Shown: in pieces, positions 7,591-16,020 of the stretch
Layout of the letters: each line of letters begins with the position of its first letter
Numbering within the stretch: the first letter of the stretch is position 1
Source of the DNA: a candidate division KSB1 bacterium
GTDB taxonomy: Bacteria > Zhuqueibacterota > Zhuqueibacteria > JANLFK01 > Oleimicrobiaceae
Reading direction: 5' to 3'
Assembly: GCA_024655945.1 (NCBI GenBank)
Contig: JANLFK010000003.1
Span: 248,001 to 312,000 of the forward strand
Length of the DNA stretch: 64,000 nt
Translations under genes and position numbers: made by a program
Notes under the pieces: generated by a model
Database searches by the model: none
What the model was told of the DNA's origin: nothing
The model's input: the letters and a program-made list of their open reading frames with translations, nothing else

Positions 7591-9618
7591 TCACACAAAG
7601 AGCGGTACACACACCAGGGCGACGACGGACATCAGCTTGATGAGGATGTTCAGCGACGGCCCGGCCGTGTCCTTGAAGGGGTCGCCCACCGTGTCGCCCA
7701 CGACCGAGGCCTTGTGCGCGGCCGATCCTTTTCCTCCCAATTGCCCGGCCTCGATGTACTTTTTGGCGTTATCCCACGCTCCACCTGCATTGGCCATGAG
7801 CACCGCAAAAAGGAAGCCAGTGACGATGGCGCCCGCGAGCAGCCCGCCCAGCGCCTCGGGGCCGAACACCAGGCCCACCAGCAGCGGTGCCACCACCGCT
7901 AATGCCCCAGGCGCCACCATCTGGCGTAGGGCACGGCGCGTGCTGATGTCCACGCACCGGCGGTAGTCAGGCTTGGCGGTCCCTTGGCGCAGGCCCGGAA
8001 TCTCCCGGAATTGCCGGCGCACCTCCTTGACCATCTCATAGCCGGCTTTGCCCACCGCATCCAAGGCCAAGGCACAGAAGACCACCGGCAACATTCCGCC
8101 AATGAACAGCCCGATTAGCGTGTTGGGGTCCTGGAGGCTCATCGCTATTTCGACGCCTCGCTCCCTCAGCGCCTGCGTGTAAGCCCAGAACAGCGCAAAG
8201 GCGGTGAACGCAGCCGAAGCGATGGCAAACCCCTTGCTGATGGCGGCAGTGGTGTTGCCCACGCTGTCCAAGGCCTCCGCCCGCCGTCGTGCCTCTTCGC
8301 CAAGCTCTGCCATCTGCGCTAAGCCAGCCGCGTTGTCGGTCACCGGACCATAGCCATCCACGGAGAGCACTGCCCCCACGCTGGCCAGTAAGCCCACGGC
8401 CACCATGCCCAGGCCGTACAGCCCCCCGAAGTGATAGGCGACAAAGATCGCCACCGCAGCAATGAGAATCGGCATGGCCGTACTGAGCATGCCGACACCA
8501 AGGCCGGCAAGGATGTTCATGGCTGCGCCGCTTTCCGCTGCTCTGGCAATTCGCTGCACTGGCTTGTTGCGGTCCGAAGTGTAATACTCGGTGCTCACGC
8601 CGATGAGCATCCCACCGATGATGCCCGCAACTGTCGCATAGTAGACGCCCACCTGGCCAATTTGCCAGCGCACCAGGAAGTAGCCACCAATGAGCACCAG
8701 CAGCACGGTGACCCACATCCCTGTGTTCAAAGCCATGCGCGCTTTGTGGGTCTGCTGCTGGAACGTCTCGTCCTTGCCCTCCTTCCAGCGTACAAAGAAG
8801 GAACCGCAGAGGCTGGCGACGATTCCCATCCCTGCAAACAGAAGGGGCAGTGCCGTGCCGGCGGCGCCGTAGGTAGCCAGCCCTATGGTCATGGCGCCGA
8901 CAATGGAGGCAATATTCGACTCGAACAGGTCTGCCCCCATACCGGCGATGTCGCCCACGTTGTCGCCCACGTTATCGGCGATGACCGCAGGATTGCGCGG
9001 GTCGTCCTCCGGGATGTTCTCCTCGACCTTGCCTACCAGGTCGGCGCCGACATCCGCCCCCTTGGTGTAGATACCCCCGCCCACGCGCGCGAAGAGCGCC
9101 ACAGAACTTGCCCCAAGGCTAAAGCCCGCTACGGTGTTGACCACACGGTGCAGGTCTCCTGCCAAGGCCCACGTGAGGCCCGCCAGCGTCAGCACCAGAC
9201 CGAGCGCGCCCAAGCCGACGATGGTGAAGCCAAGCACGCTCCCACCGTTAAAGGCCACGCGCAAGGCGCGCCCGATGCTCTGCGTTGCTGCCTGCGCGGT
9301 TGGCGCACTGGCCCTCGTCGCTGCCCGCATGCTCAACCAGCCGGACAACCCCGAGCAGACCGCCCCCACCAGGAATGCGGCCCCGGTGAGGGGTTGAATG
9401 AATACGGCCAACAGAACAGCCACGCCCACCACAAAGAAGGACAGCCAGAGAAACTCCCGCCGCAGAAAAGCCATTGCCCCCACTCTGATGGCACTGGCGA
9501 TCTCCACCACGCGTGCCGCCCCTGGGTCTTGGCGGCGCACCGCCAAGTCGTAAAGCCACGCCGCTGCCAGTCCGATACCGCCCGCACTGCCTACCAACAC
9601 TAGCGTCCTTGCGTCCAT
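7591..9618 (-). CDS. hppA: membrane-bound ion-pumping pyrophosphatase
   Basis: 675 residues with about 16 TM helices. It couples PPi hydrolysis to cation pumping across the inner membrane. The signature motifs are present: [38 protein letters not shown], and the C-terminal [14 protein letters not shown]. The segment [10 protein letters not shown] has Ala where K+-independent enzymes have Lys, so the enzyme should be K+-stimulated. The Glu in GADLFES is at the position found in Na+-pumping and some H+-pumping forms, so Na+ transport is possible but not proven. The ATG at 9618 is preceded by GGGAGGT. It lies 4 nt after pth. Confidence 0.96.
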   Translation of the reverse strand: MDARTLVLVGSAGGIGLAAAWLYDLAVRRQDPGAARVVEIASAIRVGAMAFLRREFLWLSFFVVGVAVLLAVFIQPLTGAAFLVGAVCSGLSGWLSMRAATRASAPTAQAATQSIGRALRVAFNGGSVLGFTIVGLGALGLVLTLAGLTWALAGDLHRVVNTVAGFSLGASSVALFARVGGGIYTKGADVGADLVGKVEENIPEDDPRNPAVIADNVGDNVGDIAGMGADLFESNIASIVGAMTIGLATYGAAGTALPLLFAGMGIVASLCGSFFVRWKEGKDETFQQQTHKARMALNTGMWVTVLLVLIGGYFLVRWQIGQVGVYYATVAGIIGGMLIGVSTEYYTSDRNKPVQRIARAAESGAAMNILAGLGVGMLSTAMPILIAAVAIFVAYHFGGLYGLGMVAVGLLASVGAVLSVDGYGPVTDNAAGLAQMAELGEEARRRAEALDSVGNTTAAISKGFAIASAAFTAFALFWAYTQALRERGVEIAMSLQDPNTLIGLFIGGMLPVVFCALALDAVGKAGYEMVKEVRRQFREIPGLRQGTAKPDYRRCVDISTRRALRQMVAPGALAVVAPLLVGLVFGPEALGGLLAGAIVTGFLFAVLMANAGGAWDNAKKYIEAGQLGGKGSAAHKASVVGDTVGDPFKDTAGPSLNILIKLMSVVALVCVPLFV

Positions 9619-9622
9619 TCCG

Positions 9623-10243
9623 TCACAACCTCCCAGTGTGTTCCGGTCCGCAACGCGCTGAGCTCTGTGGCTGCCGGTTGAACTGATTCATCGCCTCAGC
9701 CAGGGAAGAGGTCAGGAAGGTCAAGCAGGCATCGACCGCCCGGCCAATCACCCCTTCCAGCTGCAGCCATTCCTCATGCCCGAACTTGGACAGCACATAC
9801 TCCACCATCTTTCCTGGGGGAAAGTGTGAACCGATGCCAATGCGCAGGCGCGGGAACCGCTGGGTGCCCAGCTCCGCGATGATGGAAGCCACCCCGTTGT
9901 GCCCGCCGTCACTTCCCTTGCCTCGCAGCCGCAGCCGCCCAAACGGCAAGTTCACGTCGTCGTGGACTACCAGGACTGCCTCGGGGGGGAGCGTCAAGTT
10001 TCGGAGGAGGGTGGCCACCGCTTGGCCGCTGTTGTTCATGAAGGTGAGCGGTTTTGCCACCACGAACCCCACACCCTCAACCTCCGCCCGGGCCAGTGTG
10101 TAGAGGCCGGTTCTGACCGCAAAGTGTGAGCCCACGCGCTCCGCCAGCGCGTCGGCCACTAAGAATCCGATGTTGTGGCGAGTCCTGAGGTACTTGCGGC
10201 CAGGATTGCCGAGCCCAACAACGGCCTTTGCGACCTCCGCCAT
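9623..10243 (-). CDS. pth: peptidyl-tRNA hydrolase
   Basis: 206 residues from the ATG at 10243; a GTG at 10258 would add five. The enzyme cleaves peptidyl-tRNA released by stalled ribosomes. Motifs: VVGLGNPGRKYLRTRHNIGF with the catalytic His in RHNIGF, KPLTFMNNSGQAV, VVHDDVNLPFGRLR and GSDGGHNGVASI. It follows rplY closely, the common rplY-pth pairing. A short C-terminal extension (FNRQPQSSARCGPEHTGRL) goes beyond the usual end. Confidence 0.96.
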   Translation of the reverse strand: MAEVAKAVVGLGNPGRKYLRTRHNIGFLVADALAERVGSHFAVRTGLYTLARAEVEGVGFVVAKPLTFMNNSGQAVATLLRNLTLPPEAVLVVHDDVNLPFGRLRLRGKGSDGGHNGVASIIAELGTQRFPRLRIGIGSHFPPGKMVEYVLSKFGHEEWLQLEGVIGRAVDACLTFLTSSLAEAMNQFNRQPQSSARCGPEHTGRL

Positions 10244-10272
10244 TTGCCGTGCCGCCACCCTGCAGGAGGTTA

Positions 10273-10899
10273 CTACTGCTCCTGTTCAGCCTCCGGTGCA
10301 GCCTCTTCCTCCTCGGCTTCCGCCACCTCAGGGGCCGCAGCCTCTGCCGCCTCGCGCACCACTGCCGGTGCGGTCACGGTGGCCACAGACAGCGTGGGAT
10401 CTGTCAGGATGTGCGCCCGTTCCAGGACGAGATCCCTGACGTGTATCGACTCGCCGATACCCAGCTTCGAGACATCGACGTCAATGTGCTCCGGCAGGTC
10501 ACCAGGCAGCGCCTCCACCTCAACCTCGCGCAGCACTTGCTGCAGGATGCCGCCGGCAGTTTTCACACCTTCCGGAATCCCCACCAAGCGCACCGGTACC
10601 ATCAGGCTCACCTTCTGGTCCATGCGCACGCCCATCAAGTCCACGTGCACCGGCACGTCGCGGAGCGGATCAAATTGCACTTCGCGCACAATGCACTTGA
10701 CCGCCTTGCCGTCAAGCTTCACATCGACGATGTTGGCTTCACTCTGCAGCACGGCACGCAGCGCCTTCTCCTCGATAGCAATGGGGGTCGGCTCCCCGCG
10801 CCCGCAATAGTAGATGCCGGGGAGCATGCCTTTGCGGCGAAGCTGCTTGGCAGCCTGCTTGCCAGTTCTCTCACGCCTCTCACAGATCAGTTCAGACAT
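10273..10899 (-). CDS. rplY: 50S ribosomal protein bL25 (CTC/TL5 form)
   Basis: 208 residues, the two-domain CTC-type bL25 that binds 5S rRNA. The N-terminal domain has RRERTGKQAAKQLRRKGMLPGIYY and the middle REVQFDPLRDVPVHVDL. The TL5 beta domain follows (IGESIHVRDLVLE), and the chain ends in an Ala/Glu-rich acidic tail (AEAEEEEAAPEAEQEQ). Upstream is prs and downstream pth, the standard prs-rplY-pth order. Confidence 0.97.
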   Translation of the reverse strand: MSELICERRERTGKQAAKQLRRKGMLPGIYYCGRGEPTPIAIEEKALRAVLQSEANIVDVKLDGKAVKCIVREVQFDPLRDVPVHVDLMGVRMDQKVSLMVPVRLVGIPEGVKTAGGILQQVLREVEVEALPGDLPEHIDVDVSKLGIGESIHVRDLVLERAHILTDPTLSVATVTAPAVVREAAEAAAPEVAEAEEEEAAPEAEQEQ

Positions 10900-10937
10900 T
10901 GCAATTGCTCCATACGCAACGACCCATCAACCAAGAA

Positions 10938-11882
10938 TCACGTAACGCTAAACAGCTTGCTAACCGACATGTTCCTGTGAATCCGCCATACGCCCTCGGC
11001 GAAGAGCTCCGCCACCGAGATCACCTCGAGCTTGTCGATGCGCTTCTCGGGCGGCAAGGCAATGGTATCGGTGACCACCAGCCGCTTGAGAGGGGACGCC
11101 TGCAGCTTCTCGACGGCTTGCCCAGAGAGCACGGCGTGGGTGCAGAGCGCGGATACCGCCTTGGCTCCCCGCTGCTCGATCAAGAACTTTGTCACCTCAC
11201 AAAGGGTGTTGCCGGTGTCCACGATGTCATCCACCAGCAGCACATTCTTGCCCTCCACCTCGCCGATGAGGGTGCGTACCTCCGCTTCGTTCGGCCTCGG
11301 CCGCCTCTTGTCCACCAGTGCCAACGGTGCATGCAAACGGCGTGCGTAGGCACGTGCAATCTGGATGCCACCAACATCGGGCGAAGCGATGACCAGGTCG
11401 GGGATGCGCATCTTTTCGACAAACTTACACGCCACGGTGGCAGAGTACAGGTGGTCGACCGGTATGTCGAAAAAGCCCTGCAGCTGCGGCGCGTGCAGGT
11501 CCATGGTCAGCACGCGGTCGGCTCCGGCAGTGGTGATGAGATTGGCCACCAACTTGGCGGTGATGGCTACCCGTGGCCTGTCCTTGCGATCCTGGCGGGC
11601 ATAGCCAAAGTATGGAATCACCGCCGTGATGCGCTTGGCCGAAGCACGGCGCGCGGCGTCGATCATCACCAGCAGTTCCATCAGATTGTCCGCCGGCGCA
11701 TTGGTCGACTGGATGAGGAAGCAGTCTGCGCCGCGGACGTTCTCCTCGTACTTGACCCAGATTTCGCCATCGCTAAAGCGGCCCCGACTGATTACGCCCA
11801 GCTTTATGCGAAGGCTCTTGCAAATGGCCGTTGCCAAGGGCACGTTCGTCGAGCCGCTGAAAACCTTCAACCTTTCTGCCAT
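10938..11882 (-). CDS. prs: ribose-phosphate pyrophosphokinase
   Basis: 314 residues from the ATG at 11882, chosen because MAERLKVFSGSTNVPLA matches the family N-terminus; an upstream start would add 12 residues. It makes PRPP from ribose 5-phosphate and ATP. Motifs: RGRFSDGEIWVKYEENVRG, YFGYARQDRK, the divalent-cation loop DLHAPQLQGFFD and the PRPP loop LLVDDIVDTGNTL. It feeds the purine genes purF, purN and purH in this window. Confidence 0.97.
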   Translation of the reverse strand: MAERLKVFSGSTNVPLATAICKSLRIKLGVISRGRFSDGEIWVKYEENVRGADCFLIQSTNAPADNLMELLVMIDAARRASAKRITAVIPYFGYARQDRKDRPRVAITAKLVANLITTAGADRVLTMDLHAPQLQGFFDIPVDHLYSATVACKFVEKMRIPDLVIASPDVGGIQIARAYARRLHAPLALVDKRRPRPNEAEVRTLIGEVEGKNVLLVDDIVDTGNTLCEVTKFLIEQRGAKAVSALCTHAVLSGQAVEKLQASPLKRLVVTDTIALPPEKRIDKLEVISVAELFAEGVWRIHRNMSVSKLFSVT

Positions 11883-11960
11883 AGGCGAGACTCTTTTCCT
11901 GCTCTTCTCCGAACGCACGGCGGAGCACCTTTGTCCTCTGTCAAGAGAAGGAGCACCTTG

Positions 11961-12032
11961 CTGGGGCGGGAGGATTCGAACCTCCGAATGCAGGAACCAA
12001 AATCCTGTGTCTTACCGCTTGACGACGCCCCA
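11961..12032 (-). tRNA. tRNA-Gln (anticodon UUG)
   Basis: On the minus strand a full cloverleaf can be drawn. The acceptor arms TGGGGCG and CGCCCCA are followed by discriminator G. The D-arm is GTCAAGCGGTAAGAC. The anticodon stem CAGGA/TCCTG encloses TTTTGGT, giving anticodon TTG. The T-arm is GGAGGTTCGAATCCTCC. The sequence after the discriminator is CAAG, so the CCA end is not encoded. It lies between spoVG and prs with no visible promoter of its own. Confidence 0.95.
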
Positions 12033-12060
12033 GTAGAAAGAGGCCGTCTACCACCCGACC

Positions 12061-12360
12061 TCAGCGCAACTCCGGCGGGAGTTGCTCCTCAGTCAACCCT
12101 TTCTCTTCCATCAACTTCTTGCGATACACCGCAAGGACGGTCTTCTCAAGGTATTCCCGAAATTCGGGCGTGACGGGGTGGGCAATGTCGCGGTAGGTAC
12201 CGTCCTCAGCCTTGCGACTGGGCATGCTCACGAAGTAACCCGTGTTCCCGTGGATAACCTTCATACCCCGCACGACAAAGACGTTGTCGAAGGTCACGTT
12301 GACAAACGCCTTCAGCCTCTCCTCCTCGCGGAGGGTGATCGAGACCTCGGTGATTTCCAT
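12061..12360 (-). CDS. spoVG: SpoVG-family RNA/DNA-binding regulator
   Basis: 99 residues. The SpoVG core is clear: MEITEVSITLREEERLKAFV, NVFVVRGMKVIHGNTGYFV, MPSRKAEDGTYRDIAHPV and TPEFREYLEKTVL. SpoVG binds nucleic acid and controls division, sporulation or virulence in Firmicutes and spirochaetes; its target here is unknown. The ATG at 12360 has GGGAG six nt upstream. It lies 65 nt after ispE, and spoVG next to ispE and prs is a recurrent arrangement in bacteria. Confidence 0.95.
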   Translation of the reverse strand: MEITEVSITLREEERLKAFVNVTFDNVFVVRGMKVIHGNTGYFVSMPSRKAEDGTYRDIAHPVTPEFREYLEKTVLAVYRKKLMEEKGLTEEQLPPELR

Positions 12361-12425
12361 ATGTAGCTCCCGGGCGGCGTTATCGAGACTGAATACTCGC
12401 TGCCGCCCTCCCACGGAAGAATGTC

Positions 12426-13328
12426 CTACGCGGTGCAAAGTTGACGCGCCACTGCCTCTACCACCTCCCGGCGACCATACCTCACTGGACGAACGAGCAC
12501 TGCCCTGCTCACCCTGGAGAGGGCCGCGCGGGCGCGTCGCGCCTGCTCCCGGCGCGTGAACAGCCCAAACACTGCACCGCCGCTGCCTGACAAGCTACAG
12601 TAGAAGCCTCCCTCGCGACGCAGTTCCGCCTTCAACTGCGCAATAACCGGATACGCAGCAAACACCACCTCTTCAAAGTCGTTGTTCAGAAACTGCTCCC
12701 ACTGCTGACGATCGCGCAGTTCCGCAACGCGGCAGGGAAATGTAATACTTTTCCGCCTCTTTGTCAAGTCAAATTTGGCCGCGCTGTAGGCCCATCTTGT
12801 AGATATTTCGACATTTGGAATTGCCAGCACGCACCAATAATCCGTCGGCAGCTCGATCGGGCGCAGCACTTCGCCCCGTCCCTCACCGACGGCACTCCCT
12901 CCCAGGAGGAAGAAGGGCACATCAGAGCCAATCTGAGCAGCTAAGGACAGAAGTTCCTCCTCCGGGAGCCGCGTACCCCAGATTTCGTTGAGCGCAGCCA
13001 GCACCACCGCCGCGTTGCTGCTTCCGCCTCCCAAGCCCGCACCCACCGGGATGCGCTTGCGCAAGGTGATGCGCGCTCCTCGTCTGCAACCGGTGGCCAT
13101 CTGCAAGGCTGCAGCCGCCCGCCAACAGAGGTTGTCCCTCCCTGGGGCTACACCAGGCTGACGGCACACCACCGTGACCTCCTCGCCATCGGGCGCCACG
13201 ATGATATCATCGCCCAAGGAGACCTGCTGGAAGATGGTGCAAATGTCGTGGTAGCCGTCGCTGCGCCTGCCCAGGACGCGCAGCCCCAAGTTGATCTTTG
13301 CAAAAGAACGGAGGTAGACTCTCGCCAT
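12426..13328 (-). CDS. ispE: 4-diphosphocytidyl-2-C-methyl-D-erythritol kinase
   Basis: 300 residues, a GHMP kinase of the MEP isoprenoid pathway. Motifs: SFAKINLGLRVLGRRSDGYHD at the N-terminus, the ATP-binding VGAGLGGGSSNAA near residue 100, QIGSDVPFFL and SLSGSGGAVFGLF. The ATG at 13328 gives the standard N-terminus. A TTG at 13337 has GAGG at a usable distance, but that GAGG sits inside the terminator hairpin just upstream. MEP-derived prenyl diphosphates would be the substrates of the UbiA-like enzyme at 54471. Confidence 0.96.
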   Translation of the reverse strand: MARVYLRSFAKINLGLRVLGRRSDGYHDICTIFQQVSLGDDIIVAPDGEEVTVVCRQPGVAPGRDNLCWRAAAALQMATGCRRGARITLRKRIPVGAGLGGGSSNAAVVLAALNEIWGTRLPEEELLSLAAQIGSDVPFFLLGGSAVGEGRGEVLRPIELPTDYWCVLAIPNVEISTRWAYSAAKFDLTKRRKSITFPCRVAELRDRQQWEQFLNNDFEEVVFAAYPVIAQLKAELRREGGFYCSLSGSGGAVFGLFTRREQARRARAALSRVSRAVLVRPVRYGRREVVEAVARQLCTA

Positions 13329-13340
13329 AGCGCACAATTG

Positions 13341-13369
13341 AAAAAGGCCTCACGGGATCGTGAAGCCTT
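13341..13369 (-). terminator. intrinsic terminator after the BMC gene pair
   Basis: On the minus strand AAGGCTTCACG-ATCC-CGTGAGGCCTT forms an 11-bp stem with one G-U pair, followed by a run of T. It lies 3 nt after the second BMC gene's stop and 12 nt before ispE. It closes the BMC unit and may also mask the GAGG that could serve ispE. Confidence 0.75.
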
Positions 13370-13372
13370 GTC

Positions 13373-13825
13373 TCATCTGCCGAGGACTCGCCGGAGTTCG
13401 GCGAGCAGTGTTTCCCTGTCTGCCCGTGAGACCTCCCTACCGTGAATTTTGACCCCTGGAGTTTCTCGTGCCAGCTGCCGCAACTTGCGCACGGGGAGCC
13501 GCTCGAGCTCCTCGCTGGTGAGGGTGGCCCCTTGCTCAGTCGGCGGGCCCCCTTCGTCGTAGACGATCGACTCGGTATCGGCGTGCGGGCGAGGAATGAC
13601 GTGCGTGGCCACCAGCTCACCCACTCGTGCGGCTGCCGCCTGCCCTGCGGCGACTGCCGCGCGCACCGCTGCCACCTCGCCCACAACCTTGACCACCACC
13701 AGCCCGCCGGTGCTCAGCTCCTTGCCAATCAGCCGCACCCGGGCCGCCTTAACCATCGCGTCAGCCGCCTCGATGGCCCCCACCAGTCCCCTGGTTTCAA
13801 TAAGGCCTAAGGCTCGTTCATACAT
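13373..13825 (-). CDS. BMC-domain microcompartment shell protein with C-terminal extension
   Basis: About 150 residues. Residues 1-88 are a single BMC domain ([20 protein letters not shown], then [22 protein letters not shown] and [11 protein letters not shown]). The pore-loop region reads LSTGG. A C-terminal extension of about 60 residues ends with [34 protein letters not shown], a helical pattern that by eye recalls Rho_N/SAP-like nucleic-acid-binding motifs; this is inference. The ATG at 13825 gives the family N-terminus, and a GTG at 13834 is an alternative. Paired with the shorter BMC gene upstream (33 nt gap). No pentamer protein or signature enzyme lies nearby. Confidence 0.93.
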   Translation of the reverse strand: MYERALGLIETRGLVGAIEAADAMVKAARVRLIGKELSTGGLVVVKVVGEVAAVRAAVAAGQAAAARVGELVATHVIPRPHADTESIVYDEGGPPTEQGATLTSEELERLPVRKLRQLARETPGVKIHGREVSRADRETLLAELRRVLGR

Positions 13826-13858
13826 GCGCGTCACCGACCCTCGTGGTGCGGCGCTCGC

Positions 13859-14155
13859 CTACTCATTGACCTCCACATTGGGGCGCTTGGGCAGAATCAT
13901 CTCCACATCAGAGTGCGGCCGCGGGATGACATGCACGGAGACCAGCTCCCCCACCTTCTCTGCGGCCGCCGCACCTGCGTCCACGGCTGCTTTGACGGCG
14001 CCCACGTCGCCGCGCACCATCACCGTCACATAGCCTCCCCCCACCTTCTCCTTGCCGATGAGCTGCACCTTTGCTGCCTTGACCATCGCATCTGCCGCTT
14101 CGATGGCACCCACCAGGCCCTTGGTCTCGATCAATCCCAGGGCATCGAGCGTCAT
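13859..14155 (-). CDS. BMC-domain hexameric shell protein (PduA/EutM type)
   Basis: 98 residues, a standard single-domain BMC-H protein that forms flat hexagonal tiles with a central pore. The sequence matches PduA/Eut[53 protein letters not shown] and [13 protein letters not shown]. The pore loop is VGGG where PduA has IGSG. GGAGG lies 5 nt before the ATG at 14155. It is the first gene after the promoter at 14203-14231. What the shell would enclose cannot be told from this window. Confidence 0.96.
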   Translation of the reverse strand: MTLDALGLIETKGLVGAIEAADAMVKAAKVQLIGKEKVGGGYVTVMVRGDVGAVKAAVDAGAAAAEKVGELVSVHVIPRPHSDVEMILPKRPNVEVNE

Positions 14156-14202
14156 AGACTCCTCCGCATCTTGCCTGTGCACGTCCTACCGCACTCGCGG
14201 CT

Positions 14203-14231
14203 AAGTTAACAAAACTTTGCCAAATTGTCAA
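14203..14231 (-). promoter_or_regulatory. sigma-70-type promoter of the BMC pair
   Basis: On the minus strand: TTGACA (14226-14231), a 17-nt spacer, then TAACTT (14203-14208). The first BMC start codon is about 48 nt downstream of the -10 box. A strong match, so the two shell genes form their own transcription unit. Confidence 0.75.
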
Positions 14232-14260
14232 CCCATTTTTCCTGGCGCGCCCGCAGAAGG

Positions 14261-15943
14261 TCACTGCTGTGCATACTGCTGGGCAAAGTAGGTGGCGGTG
14301 AGCGGCTCGCCTGTTGCCCGCTGGATGAGCTCATCCCAATGGTAGCGCGAGCCAGGGGCGAATACCCGCTGCCGCAGAAACTCCCCTATGCGCCGCTGCC
14401 CCACGTAGCCCAACCCCTGCTCGTCCGCGGCGCGCAGCAGCGAAGTGACAAGGTAGTGATGGAGTTGCGATGCAAACAGCTCGCCAAGCATGTAGTTGTG
14501 ATAGTACACCGGAGAGGAAGAGAAGTGAATCTTGGCTGCCCAGTCCGGGGCCTTGCGGTTTTCCGGCCTGCGCACCAGTTGATACCTCTCCACCAGATCC
14601 CACCACAAGCAGTTCAAGTCCTGGTCAGGATCGCGGTAGAGTTCTCGTTCAAAGTTCACCATCACCTGGCACCAGCGTGCAAACACGAGCTGTTTCAATC
14701 GGGCGCTGCGCAGCATTGCCTGCTCACACTCCGCACGTTGCTGGTCGCTGAGCTGCAAGATGCTTTGCAACCAACTGGGATTGAGCGCCAGACGGCCAAA
14801 CAATTCGGCGATCCCCTCGGTGGTAAAGGCATGTGCCGGCTCGCGCACGAGGTAAGGCAGACGCCGGTCGATGTAGACGTCGTACACGGCGTGGCCGAGC
14901 TCGTGCAGCATCGTGTCCATCCAGCGGGCATCGCTACGCACGTTGGCCAGCACCCGGACGTCCCCCTCGCGGTCAATATCCGTGCAGAAAGCGTGCGGGT
15001 TCTTGCCCGGCTTCTCGAAGAGGTCACTCCTGGCCAACACGGAGTCCACGTCCAGCCCGATGCCGCGATAGAAAGTGCGCGCCAGCTCCACCACGTCTCG
15101 GTCCTGGTAGTAGCGGTCCAGGTCCAATTCCTGGATTCGCGGCGCCTCCTGGAGGAACGGGTCCTGGTAGTGCCACGGTCGCAACTGGTCAGGAGCAATG
15201 CCATAACGTGCGGCCAGTACGGAGTCCACCTCCCGTTTGGCACGGCCGAAAGGCTCGTCGGTGAGCTCGGCCAGCTCTGCAAAAATGGCCTCCAGGTTCT
15301 CTACGTCTTGTTCGGCCAGGGCGAGCGCCATAACGTAGTAGTCCTCAAACCCCAAGGCACGAGCTGCCTGATTGCGCAGCTTGGCCAATTGAATGAGGTC
15401 GGCTGCCACCTTGGCGCCCACTTCCTTGCTGGCCTCCCACGCCCGCTGCCGCAGCTGGCTATCGGTCGAAGTGCGCAGCACCTCGGCAATGTCGTTGGAG
15501 CTCACCGGCCTGCCGTCCAGCGTGGGGCGAAAGGTGTTGAACGCCTGCTCAACCTTCGTGCTCAACGCCACAATCTGACCCAGCAACTCGGCGGGGATCT
15601 GGTTCGCCAGGAACTGCTTGTAGAGCAGGGTAAGCTGCCGCGCCACCAAGGGGTCGTGCACCGCCTTTGACTCCTTGAATGACTTCACTTTGGCAAACGC
15701 TGCGCTGTCGGACAGCACTTGTCGCAAGGCAAGTTGGTACTGGGCGTACTGGTCGTAGAACTCCTGCTCCCCGGTCACGCACGCCCGCCAGTAGGCCAGG
15801 TTCATGGCCTTCTCCAGCGGACGGACCTTCTGGACGTGGGCATCCAGGAAAGCGCGTGCCTCCTGTTCGACAGCACGTCGGCCACACCCCCCGAGCATGC
15901 CAAGGAGGGCAATTGCCATCATAGCCGCTGCGAACCTTTGCAT
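14261..15943 (-). CDS. M2-family-like zinc metallopeptidase, lipoprotein
   Basis: 560 residues. The N-terminus is a lipoprotein signal (MAIALLGMLGGCG, lipobox ending at Cys 20), so it is probably anchored on the periplasmic side of a membrane. The zinc site is HELGH at residues 347-351, with the third ligand probably Glu376 in TTEGIAE, the spacing seen in ACE-type M2 peptidyl-dipeptidases. The mostly helical sequence and the late motif YHNYMLGELFASQL also fit M2/M3. GGGAGG lies 7 nt before the ATG. Substrate unknown; it stands alone between mntP and the BMC unit. Confidence 0.87.
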   Translation of the reverse strand: MQRFAAAMMAIALLGMLGGCGRRAVEQEARAFLDAHVQKVRPLEKAMNLAYWRACVTGEQEFYDQYAQYQLALRQVLSDSAAFAKVKSFKESKAVHDPLVARQLTLLYKQFLANQIPAELLGQIVALSTKVEQAFNTFRPTLDGRPVSSNDIAEVLRTSTDSQLRQRAWEASKEVGAKVAADLIQLAKLRNQAARALGFEDYYVMALALAEQDVENLEAIFAELAELTDEPFGRAKREVDSVLAARYGIAPDQLRPWHYQDPFLQEAPRIQELDLDRYYQDRDVVELARTFYRGIGLDVDSVLARSDLFEKPGKNPHAFCTDIDREGDVRVLANVRSDARWMDTMLHELGHAVYDVYIDRRLPYLVREPAHAFTTEGIAELFGRLALNPSWLQSILQLSDQQRAECEQAMLRSARLKQLVFARWCQVMVNFERELYRDPDQDLNCLWWDLVERYQLVRRPENRKAPDWAAKIHFSSSPVYYHNYMLGELFASQLHHYLVTSLLRAADEQGLGYVGQRRIGEFLRQRVFAPGSRYHWDELIQRATGEPLTATYFAQQYAQQ

Positions 15944-16020
15944 GTCTTCACCTCCCTTTCCTTGCCGGCAGCCGCTCCCCTACTTGCGGGACGAGACCTG
16001 CCAGCCGGTCTCCGGACGAC

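Noticed and set aside
10899-12173. 424-codon open frame on the plus strand
   Set aside because: Antisense to prs, the tRNA and spoVG.
14225-15670. 481-codon open frame on the plus strand
   Set aside because: Antisense to the M2-like peptidase, whose signal peptide, HELGH site and ribosome-binding site are all in place.
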